From Micromonospora ureilytica (GTDB lineage Bacteria > Actinomycetota > Actinomycetes > Mycobacteriales > Micromonosporaceae): DNA of 64,000 nt. A model generated the notes under the pieces. It saw only the letters and a list, made by a program, of their open reading frames with translations. It did no database searches and was not told the origin of the DNA. Both the position numbers and the translations under genes were made by a program. Shown here in pieces: positions 54,801 through 63,700 of this stretch. How positions within the stretch are numbered: position 1 is the first letter of the stretch; every line of letters begins with the position of its first letter. The stretch spans positions 868,001 through 932,000 of the forward strand of contig NZ_JADOTX010000001.1 of assembly GCF_015751765.1 (NCBI RefSeq). The letters are read 5' to 3'.

Positions 54801-55743
54801 CGACCACCGTCGCCTCGGTCGGCCCGTACGTGTTCCAGACCTCGCGACCCTCGACCGCCAAGCGCTGCACGAGCTCCGGCGGGCAGGCCTCCCCACCGAA
54901 GATCAGCAGCCGCACCTCCTCCAACGCCTCGACCGGCCACAGCGCAGCCAGCGTCGGCACCGTCGACACCACCGAGATGCGCTGCTCGGCCAACCACGGA
55001 CCGAGGTCGACACCGCTGCGGACCAGCGACCGCGCGGCCGGCACCAGACACGCGCCGTGCCGCCACGCCAACCACATCTCCTCACAGGACGCGTCGAACG
55101 CCACCGACAGCCCGGCCAGCACCCGATCCTGCGGGCCGATCGCCTCGCTCGCCTCGTCGGCGAGGAACAACCGCGCCTCGGCGTCCACGAAAGCCGCCGC
55201 CGCGCCGTGGCTGACCGCCACCCCCTTCGGGGTGCCCGTCGAGCCGGAGGTGAAGATGATCCAGGCGTCGTCGTCCGGGCCGGGCCGGCCGGTCCGACCC
55301 GCGGGGGTACGACGCAGCGACACCGCCAGCCCGTCACCGAGGACCGCAACGACCCCCGCCTCGGCGAAAACGAGCTCGGCGCGTTCCTCGGGATCGTCCG
55401 CGTCGACCGGCACGTAGGCGGCGCCCGCCGCGAGAACGCCGAGGATCGCCAGGTACAGCTCAGCCGTACCGGATGAGATACGGACGCCCACGCGGTCGCC
55501 GACACCGATGCCGTGCCCGTAGAGCGACCTCCGGACGGCCTCGACCTCATCGGCCAGGTCGCGGTACGTCAATGTGGTGGCACCGCTGTCGAGCGCACCT
55601 GCGTCGGCGTGCGCGCGCACGGAGTCGTCGAGAATGTCGACAAGCGTGCGGCGGGCCGGGGCCGAAGCGGATCGGAACACCGCGGGGATCGTTGGTGTGG
55701 CTGCTGACGGCGGTAGCGCGACCACCTGGGGTTCACTCGTCAC
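51832..55743 (-). CDS. Pls/PosA-family membrane NRPS (poly-basic amino acid synthetase type)
   Basis: 1303 aa from GTG 55743 (GTG 55749 also possible). Adenylation domain (about 30-530): WIIFTSGSTGTPKGVAVSH, VAFDASCEEMW, WNTYGPTEATVV, RTSGKVDRAALP. Carrier domain with DADFFTHGGGSLNAAQL (Ser attachment site). Then six or more membrane helices alternating with three soluble blocks rich in hexapeptide repeats (VGSRSTLMPGARIGKGARV, IGKQAFLGNSGMAAPGRSV, LGAGAALGPHGIVLPGASIG), the terminal region seen in epsilon-poly-lysine synthetase. Specificity residues read D-A-E-S-I-G-T-V-V-K, almost the lysine code recalled for NRPSs (DAESIGSVVK). Expected product: a peptide or homopolymer of lysine or another basic amino acid. 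Confidence 0.88.
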   Translation of the reverse strand: MTSEPQVVALPPSAATPTIPAVFRSASAPARRTLVDILDDSVRAHADAGALDSGATTLTYRDLADEVEAVRRSLYGHGIGVGDRVGVRISSGTAELYLAILGVLAAGAAYVPVDADDPEERAELVFAEAGVVAVLGDGLAVSLRRTPAGRTGRPGPDDDAWIIFTSGSTGTPKGVAVSHGAAAAFVDAEARLFLADEASEAIGPQDRVLAGLSVAFDASCEEMWLAWRHGACLVPAARSLVRSGVDLGPWLAEQRISVVSTVPTLAALWPVEALEEVRLLIFGGEACPPELVQRLAVEGREVWNTYGPTEATVVACAARMTGEGPVRIGLPLAGWELAVVDASGVPVAMGETGELVIGGVGLARYLDPGKDAEKFAALPTLGWQRAYRSGDIVRAEPEGLLFVGRGDEQVKLGGRRIELGEIDAALQALPDVAGAAAAVQRTAAGNQLLVGYVVPHDGVTFDAATAALRIREQLPAALVPLLAVVDALPTRTSGKVDRAALPWPLATAEDAAGELTPTEEWLAGGWAEILGVRPTEADADFFTHGGGSLNAAQLVAWIRRRHPRVSVADIYLHPKLSRLAAVLDALDSSAATRREVRPTPRRAGLIQAAMMVPIMALVGLRWLTVLAALGNVFALVAPAPWAPVVSWWWVALGWLLLFSPLGRIALAAGGARLLLRGVRPGSYPRGGGVHLRLWAAERLAELTGATSVAGASWMITYARALGAQIGADVDLHSAPPVTGLLKLGRGAAIEPEVDLSGHWVDGDVVRIGRVRVGVGARVGSRSTLMPGARIGKGARVAAGSTVAGAVPANQHWAGSPAAAAVAKDSDGWPGQRPARSRMGARLWPLAYGMTAQLLGLVPVVAALPALALLGWTLAVRPTVGAVLAAVAVATVAYVVGYALLVLVAVRALSIGLRAGYHAVQGRVAWQVWTTERLMGMARVGLFPLYASLFTPVWLRLLGAKVGRGVEASTVLALPAMTTVADGAFLADDTMVATYELSHGWLRVAPARIGKQAFLGNSGMAAPGRSVPKRGLVGVLSSAPFKAKKGSSWLGAPPMPLRRTVEAADTSRTFDPPLRLKLARAAIELCRIVPVMCAGALAIGVLAALALVWRAAGWWAAALAAGPVLLGAAIVAAAIATAAKWLLVGRFRVAERALWTSFVWRNELADTFVEVLAAPWLVRFATGTPLLTAWLRTLGAKIGRGVWLETYWLPEYDLVRLGDGATVNRGCVVQTHLFHDRVMSMDQVTLGAGAALGPHGIVLPGASIGARTTVGPGSLVTRGDAVPCDSRWLGNPITTWPASPARSA

Positions 55744-56094
55744 GGGCACCCGGCGTTCACCATTTTCGTCGTGCGGATCGGCGTCGACCAGGCGCGCGGC
55801 ATGCGGGCCGCCCTGGGCAGCCCTCAACGCTACGTCGCACCAGGCCGCAAGCGATGGTCAAGCAACGGCATCGTGTCCACCACCACAGCGACCCGCTGCG
55901 GGAACGTCGAACGGCTGCGACACGCCACTGCGGGTTCGGTCATCACACACCTCGCACGTCGCCTTCGGTGTCTTCACGGGTAGTGCCCCGGACATCGACT
56001 CGACATTCACTCGTTTGCGCAAAGTTCACCTGCTGGAGCGGCTGGCCCGTACGGGGTGGGCGGCGGATCAGGCCACCCACCCCTGGCGTCCGGG
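55744..56094. other. Upstream region of the Pls-type operon
   Basis: About 350 bp with no gene. GTTCACC heptamers occur at 55755-55761 and 56024-56030 but without the second 11-bp unit needed for a PHO box. The promoter of the synthetase must be here. Confidence 0.45.
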
Positions 56095-57300
56095 TCAGTA
56101 GCGACGCAGGATGCGCTTGTCGGCATCCAGGCGGCGGTCCAGCTTGATCACGATGAACTCGTTGTTGTCCGCTTGGCCGGCCGTGCGGCCCGAGGAGGAC
56201 GGGAAGTTGTTGTCGTTGAGGACGGCGATCGTTTGGTCGTCGAGGATCACCACGTCCTCGATGGTCTGGAACGGGAACGTGAAGGTGCTGGCGAACCCGC
56301 CGACGTGTCGCGGGTTGGCGATGTTCATCAGGTCGGCGACCAGCGTCTTGTCGAGGCGCCCGTCCCGGTTCCGGTCGCGCTTGTCGGCCAGGTAGATCCT
56401 CTTCACCTTCGCCGTCTCACCCTGACCGTTGTCCCGCTCGATGATCAGGAACCGGTCGCGGTCGACCATGATCGCGTCGCCGATCGCGTGGTCGGCAGCG
56501 TCGAGCGCGTAGGTCCAGCGCCGACCGGTGTAAGCGTTGGTCCTGACGTCGAACTCGTTGAGCCGGAGTGTGCCCGTCGGGTCGCCCGCGACCGTGCCCT
56601 CCAGCAGCGGATAGAGCGTGGCGCCGTCCGGTGACTGGGCCATGCCCTCGAAGCCCTTGCTGCTGGCGAGGTTGGCCGGGGTCGTACCGCGGGTCGGGTT
56701 CTCGGGAGCGAACACCCCCGGCAGTGGCACCGGCGCCTGCAGTAGGCGGCCCGCCCGGTCGAAGTGCAGCAGATACGGACCGAATTCGTCACCGATCCAG
56801 TAGGTGCCGTCGGCCGTCCGAGTGATCGACTCGACGTCGAAATCGGCACCGGTGAGCACCCGGTCGGCGCGGGTGAGAGCGAACGGAACCTTGCCGTACG
56901 GGTCGGTCAGGTTGATGCCGCCGACAACGTCGACGGCGCCGCCGGCGAAGCCGGGCGCGACCCGCTGGACACGCAGCAGGAAGTCGGCACTGTTGGCCTT
57001 GTTGCCGAAGCCGTTGTCCGACAACACGTCGAAGGTGCCGTCGGTGTTGCGCAGGACGCCGCTGAACCCCTGGACCGGTTGGTCGACGAACGGCGGGGTG
57101 ATGCCGTTGATGGGGGCAGTGCCGAGCGACGAGCCGGACGGTTCGCTGCCGGGAACGAAGGTCGCCGCCGGCAGCATGGCGAACTTGGTCAACTCGGCCC
57201 GGTTCCACGTGCTCCGCTCGGTGGCGGACGCGGCGCCCGGCAGCGTCAGGATCAGCGCGGCCACCGCAGCACCCAGGCCCACCCGCTTGCTTACTGCCAT
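56095..57300 (-). CDS. Secreted phytase-like esterase-domain protein
   Basis: 401 aa. Signal peptide MAVSKRVGLGAAVAALILTL with an ASA site. The body is the esterase-like domain of phytase (PFAM phytase-like): GFSGVLRNTDGTFDVLSDNGFGNKANSADFLL, DFDVESITRTADGTYWIGDEFGPYLLHFDRAG, GFEGMAQSPDGATLYPLLEG, FLIIERDNGQG, NEFIVIKLD. It probably forms a beta-propeller that binds calcium. GAGGA lies 5 nt before ATG. PHO-box-like repeats at 57512-57533 suggest phosphate control. It stands between the two NRPS genes but has no clear link to peptide assembly. Confidence 0.87.
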   Translation of the reverse strand: MAVSKRVGLGAAVAALILTLPGAASATERSTWNRAELTKFAMLPAATFVPGSEPSGSSLGTAPINGITPPFVDQPVQGFSGVLRNTDGTFDVLSDNGFGNKANSADFLLRVQRVAPGFAGGAVDVVGGINLTDPYGKVPFALTRADRVLTGADFDVESITRTADGTYWIGDEFGPYLLHFDRAGRLLQAPVPLPGVFAPENPTRGTTPANLASSKGFEGMAQSPDGATLYPLLEGTVAGDPTGTLRLNEFDVRTNAYTGRRWTYALDAADHAIGDAIMVDRDRFLIIERDNGQGETAKVKRIYLADKRDRNRDGRLDKTLVADLMNIANPRHVGGFASTFTFPFQTIEDVVILDDQTIAVLNDNNFPSSSGRTAGQADNNEFIVIKLDRRLDADKRILRRY

Positions 57301-57724
57301 CAGTCCTCATTTCGTCGGGAACGAAGGACCAGCTACTTCGCGGTAGTGATCCGATCGCAAGGTAGAGAGACGCGGTGAATTCGGACTGGCCAAAGGGAAT
57401 CCGCGCCCGAACCGTGCGGTGACCTTCAAGGCGACCTCGGGGCGAGCGCGTGTCCGTGGTCAGCGAGGCAACAGGGGCAGCGCAACCACGACCCCACTCC
57501 CACGTCGTCGAGTTCACGCGCAGTTCATCGCAACCGTTGTGCGACAACGATGTTCCCGCAGGCGGCGGCGGCGTTGGGCGGTAGGCCGTGGCGTTCATCA
57601 GGTGAACGTGCCCGTGATCAAGGTCCTTCCGGGTGTCGGTCGGTGTTCATCCGCGAACCTCAGTTGATCCCTAGGGTCTTGCGCCGGCACGCCTTTCGCT
57701 GTCTGCGACACCCGGGAGCCCTTC
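57301..57724. other. Divergent regulatory region between phytase-like gene and NRPS gene
   Basis: Contains the PHO-box-like repeat (57512-57533), a palindrome CGTTCATCAGGTGAACG (57592-57608) and one more GTTCATC at 57645-57651. No coding sequence recognised. The NRPS start at 57725 has GGGAG 6 nt upstream. Confidence 0.5.
57512..57533. promoter_or_regulatory. PHO-box-like direct repeat
   Basis: GTTCACGCGCA (57512-57522) is followed directly by GTTCATCGCAA (57523-57533), two 11-bp units sharing GTTCA. Actinomycete PhoP binds 11-bp direct repeats with a GTTCACC core. It lies 212 bp upstream of the phytase-like gene, which would fit phosphate starvation control. Confidence 0.5.
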
Positions 57725-60700
57725 ATGAGTCAGGCCATTGGCATCCGCACATCACCGGTGGGGGAGGGTCCACTGTGGCGGGCGATCGTCGCGCGGGCCC
57801 ACCGCCGGCCCGCGGCTACGGCGGTGGTTGACGGCGCGGGAGACCTGACCTACGCGGAGCTGGTTGCCCGCGTCGAGGAGCGGGTAGCGGAGTTGACGGT
57901 GGCCGGGGTGTCGGACGGCGACCTGGTGGGGCTGCGCATGCCGCGTAGCCGGGACGCGATCGTGGCGATGCTGGCGGTCCTGCGGGTGGGCGCGGGCTAC
58001 GTGCCCATCGACCCGGCCTATCCCGCGGAACGCCAGGAGCTCATCCTCGCCGACGCGAGGCCCCGCGCGGTCATCAGCCCGGACGGCGTCGCCGCGACGG
58101 ACACCCCGGTCGGAGCAGAAGCGCACGCGGCGGCTGGCACGGGAGCGGCGTACGTCGTGTACACGTCGGGGTCGACCGGGCGGCCCAAGGGCGTGGTCGT
58201 GCCGACGTCCGCGCTCGCCGCGTTCTGCGCCGCCGCCCGGCAGCGCTACGAGCTCACCGCCGCCGACCGCGTCCTGCAGTTCGCGTCGCTGAGCTTCGAC
58301 GCCAGCGTCGAGGAGATCTTCCCGGCGCTGACCTGCGGGGCAGCCGTCGTGCTGCGCGATGATGACATGATCAGTCGCCCCGACCTGTTCCTGGACGGCT
58401 GCGCGGGACTCGGCATCACCGTGCTGGACCTGCCGACCGCGTACTGGCACGACCTGGTCGCCGCCCTGGACCGTGGCGAGGCGACCCTGCCCGCCACGAT
58501 CCGGCTGGCGATCATCGGGGGCGAGGCCGCGCGGCCCGACGCGGTGCGCCGGTGGCAGCGTGCCGCCGGTCCCGGGGTACGACTGCTCAACACCTACGGG
58601 CCGACCGAGACCACAGTCGTCGCCACCGTCGCCGACCTGACCGACTGGGCCGGCGACGCCGTGCCGATCGGGCACCCATTGCCCGGCCTCACCTGTCGAG
58701 TACTCGCCGCGGACGGCGCCGAGGCCCCCGACGGTGAAGCCGGGGAGTTGGCGATCGGCGGAGCCCAGGTCGCCACCGGGTACCTGCGCCGGCCGGACCT
58801 GACCACCGAGCGTTTCCGGCCGGGGCCTAACGGCCGTGAGTACCGCACTGGGGACCGGGTGCGCCGCGCCGCGGACGGGTCGCTGGAGTTCCTGGGGCGC
58901 CTCGACGAGCAGATGAAGATCCGTGGCTTCCGGGTGGAGCCGGGGGAGATTGAGGCGGCCCTGCGGACCGCGCCGGGCATCGAGGACGCCGTTGTGTTGC
59001 TCGGTGAGCGGGGCGGCCAGGCGCGGCTGACCGGACACGTGGTGGCCGACCGCGGGATCGACCTGATCGCGGTTCGCGCCGCCCTGGCCGAAGTGCTCCC
59101 CGCGTACCTGGTCCCGGCTGCTCTGGTGCGCCACGACCGCCTGCCGATCACCGTGCAGGGCAAGGTCGATCGACGGGCCCTGGCCGCGGTTGTCCCGGAC
59201 GGCCCGGTCGTGGACACCGACCTCACCCCAGCGCAGCGCGCGGTGGCCCGGATCTGGACGGCGGTGCTCGGTATCCCGCAGGTACGCCAGAACGACGACT
59301 TCCTCGCACTCGGCGGCGACTCGCTCGACGCCATACGCATGATCAGCGCCCTGCGGCACGAGCACGGCGTGCAGCTGACGCTGAGCCGGCTGTACGCGGC
59401 GCCCACCCTGGCGGAGGTGGCGAATCTGGTCACGAGCGTCGGAACCGGCGGGGCGACCGAGACGGTCGCCGTGGCCGAGGGCGTCCCGGTGGCGCTGAGC
59501 TCACTGCAGCGGGACTTCTGGATCGCCGAGCAGGTCTGCGCCGCCCTGCCCGCGCACACCCTGGGCATCCGCTACCGCTTCGCCGAGCGGGTCGACCCCG
59601 CCGCGCTGGCCCGAGCCCTCACTGCGCTGGCTCGTCGGCACCCACTGCTGCGCGCCCGGTTTCCCGACGACGGTGCAGAGCCGCGGATGGTGATCGGCTC
59701 CGACGCCCTGCTCGAGCTGGCGCAGGGGGAGCCGGTCAAGGCGAAGTTCGACCTCGCCGCCGGGCCGCTCGCGCGGGCGTACCTGGGCGCCGACGGCACG
59801 GAGCTGGTTCTTCTCGTGCATCATCTGGTGTTCGACGGCTGGTCCGCCACTGTCGTCGGGGAGGAGTTGGCCGCGCTGTACCGCGCCGCCCGAACCGGTG
59901 CGGAGCCCGACCTGGCCCCTGCCGTCGCGCTGCCCGATCTGGCGGCGCGGAACACGGCCGCCCGCTCCGACGCGGACCTGCGGGAGTACTGGCGGCAGCG
60001 GTTCGTCGACGCGGACCTCGACCTGGAACTGCCCGCCGACCGGCCGCGCCCGGTAGCCCGGTCCTTCGCCGCCGCGCGGCTGACCCGTCACGTCGACCCC
60101 ATGCTATTGGAGCGGCTGCGCACCTACGGCCGAGGCGAGCGCGCGAGCCTGTTCATGGTGGTGCTCGCCGGGCTGCAGACGGTCCTCGCCCGCTACACCG
60201 GCCGAACCGACGTGACCGTGCTGACGCCGGTCGCCGGGCGCACCGGACCGGGCGAGGCCGCCCTGGTCGGGCCGCTGCTCAACATCCTGCCCATGCGAGG
60301 CGACGTGACCGGCGCACCGACGTTCGCCCAGCTGGTCGCACGAGTCCGCGACGCCGTCCTGGCCGACCTCGACCACCAGACACTCGCCCTTCCCGATCTG
60401 GTCGACGCGTTGGCGCGGCCCGGCAGCGGCAACCGGAACCGGGTCAGCCCGGTCATGCTCACCGTGCACAACACGCCGGCGCCGAACGACACCGCCATCC
60501 GGTACGCCGGAGAACTCCCGCCCGCCGCCACCATGGTGGACCTCGCCGTCGGCTTGGACTTCCCGACCGACGGACCGCTGCTCACCATCGACTACGCCAC
60601 CGAACTGTTCGACGAGCCACGGATGGCGGCGCTGGCCGACCACCTGCTCACCCTGCTGGCCGCCGCCGCGAGCGACCCGGATACCGACGTACTACGCCTG

Positions 60701-63700
60701 CCGCTGCTGACCGCCGAGGAGCGGCACCGGATCCTGCGCGACTGGAACGACGTCGCGGCACCCGTTCCGGACGCGACGACGGTCCACGAGCTGTTCGAGC
60801 GGCACGCCGCAGCCACACCCGACGCGCCGGCGCTGACGTTTCGCGGCGACACGATGAGCTACGGCGACGTGAACATGCGGGCCAACCGCATCGCCCGGCG
60901 GTTACGGGCCGCAGGTGTCCAACCCGGCGACCGCGTGGCGATCTGCCTCGACCGGGGCCTCGACCTGTTCGTCGCGATGTGGGGCGTACTCAAGGCGGGA
61001 GCTGCCTACGTGCCGCTCGACCCTGCCTACCCGCGCGAACGGCTCGACTACATGCTCGCCGACAGCGGTGCCACCGTGTCGATTGACGCCGCGTACCTGC
61101 GGGACCCGCTACCAGGCGACGGCAGCGACCTGCCGCCGGCCGCCGCCGCGGACGACCCGGCATACGTCATCTACACATCCGGCTCCACTGGCATGGCCAA
61201 GGGCGTCGTCGTGACACACCGCAACCTGGTACACGCCGCCGACATGTGGCAGCGCGCCTACGATCTCCGTCCGGAGTGGACGTACCAGCAGGCGGCCAGC
61301 TTCTCCTTCGACATGTTCGTCGGGGAGACGCTGCGGGCGCACACCACCGGCGGGCGGCTGGTCGTCGTGCCCCGGGAGACGCTGCTCGACCCGGCCGACC
61401 TGTACGAGCTGATGCGCACCGAACGGGTCGAGTGCACCGAACTGGTCCCGGCCGTGCTGCGCGGGCTGCTCGCGCACGCTGACCGAACCGGCGCGGGTCT
61501 TTCCTGGCTGCGGATGCTCATCGGCGGCGGCGAGAAGTGGCACGTGCACGAGTACGAGCTGGCCCGCCGCCTGGTCGGGCCGCACGGCCGGGTGGTCAAC
61601 GCGTACGGCGTGACCGAGGTGACAGTCGACAACGTATGGTTCGACGGCTCCGCGGCGCACCTGCCCTCCGAGGCGCCGCTGCCGATCGGGCGCCCGTTTC
61701 CCCGCAACCGCGTGTACGTGCTGGACGCCCACGGCGAGCCGGTACCCGCAGGTGTCGTCGGCGAGCTGTACCTGGGTGGAGCCGGTGTCGCCCCCGGATA
61801 CCACCAGCGACCCGAGCTGACCGCCGAACGTTTCATCGACGACCCTTACGCCCCGGAAGCCGGGGCCCGCATGTACCGCTCCGGCGACGCCGCCCGCTTT
61901 CACGCCGACGGCACAGTCGACTTCCTCGGCCGCCTCGACGACCAGGTCAAGGTCAACGGCTACCGGATCGAACTGGGTGAGGTGGAAGCCGCGCTGGGCG
62001 CCCTGCCGGGCATCTCGTCCTGCGCGGTCGCCGTGCACACCCCGACCTCGGGTATCGCCCGGCTGATCGGATACGTGGTCACGGCGACAGGCGAGGAGGC
62101 CGACGAGGCCGTGCTCCGCGACGCGTTGGGCCGCGCCCTGCCCGTGCACATGGTCCCCGCCCGCGTGCTGACCCTGAGCGCGCTGCCGTTGACACCCAAC
62201 GGCAAGCTCGACAGGCGCCGTCTGCCCGCACCGCCGCAGACCGCTGCCACACTGGCCGGCCCCGCGCCGGAGACACCACGGGAGAAGGCGATCGCCGAGG
62301 CATGGTCTGCAGTGCTCGGTGTCGCCGACATCGGTCTTGACGACAGCTTCTTCGCCCTCGGCGGGGACTCGTTCGCGGCGCTGAAGGTGGTCCGGCAGAT
62401 CACGCCGGCGCCCACGCTGCTCGACCTCTACCAGCAACCGACCGTACGCCGACTCGCGGCACTGCTGGACAGCCGCGTGGAGAACCCGCCCGCCGAGCGG
62501 CGGATGCTGCACCGGCTCACCCCGCACGACGCGGACCTCGCCGCCGGTGGCGTGACCGTCGTCGGCGTCCCGTACTCGGGCGGCAGCGCGGTCGCCTACC
62601 AGCCGCTGGCGGACGCGCTGCCATCCACCTGGGCGCTACTGGCCGTCGAGCTGCCCGGACACGACTACGCCCGCCCCGACGAGCCGCTGCTGCCCTCGGC
62701 CGAGGTCGCCGAGCGGGTGCTCGCCGAGCTGCGGGAGGTCAGCGGACCGGTGCTGCTGTACGGCCACTGCCTCGGCGTCGCCGTCACCATGCAAATCGCA
62801 CGGCGCGCCGAGGAGGCGGGCATCGAGCTCGCGGGTGTGGCGCTCGGCGCGGGCTTCCCGACGGCCCGGCTGCCGGGACGAGTCTTCGACTGGTTCTACC
62901 GGTTCGTGCCGACCGACGCGCTCACCTCGGACCGCGAGTACCTGGCCTACCTGCGGGGCCGCGGCGGCTTCACCGACGTGGACGACCCGCAGCAGCAGGC
63001 GTTCGTCCTACGCAACGTCCGCCACGACGCCCGCGACGCCGAGGAGTTCTTCACCACCGCCTACGGGGGGCAGACCGCCAGACTGAAGGCTCCCGTACTG
63101 GCCGTCGTGGGCTCACGCGACCGGGTGACCGAGCACTACCAGGAGCGCTTCCACGAGTGGGAGCACTTCGCCGAGGGCGGTGTGCGCCTCGCGGTCCTGC
63201 CCAAGGCCGGGCACTTCTTCGTCAAGTCGCACGCGCAGCCGCTGGCTGCCGAGCTCGTGGCGTTCGCGGGCGGCGCGACGACCGAACCGTTGCCACAGGA
63301 TCAGCAGGCGGGGCCGGCGCCGAGTCTCGCGCGCTTCGCGACCGTCGCTGCCGGTCAGTTCCTCTCGATGATCGGCAGTGGGCTCAGCGCTCTCGTACTC
63401 AGCATCTGGGTCTTCCAACGCACCGGATCCCTCACCGACTTCGCCGTCGTCAACGCGATAGGTCTGCTGCCCGGCATTCTCGTCGGGCCGATCGCCGGCG
63501 CGGTCGCCGACCGTTGGGACCGGCGACGGGTGATGCTCGCCAGCGACACGGTCGCGGGCCTGTCCATGGTGACGCTGGCCGTTGCGGTGTTCGCCGGTGG
63601 CGGCCTGCAGCTCTGGCAGATCTACCTGGCGGTGTCGGTCACCTCGATGGCTGGCGCGTTCCAACGGCCCGCCTACCTCGCGGCCGTCGCCCAACTGGTG

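Noticed and set aside
56005..56030. PHO box upstream of the Pls-type synthetase
   Set aside because: The TTCAC motifs are 20 nt apart or less, not a multiple of 11, and the second unit is missing.
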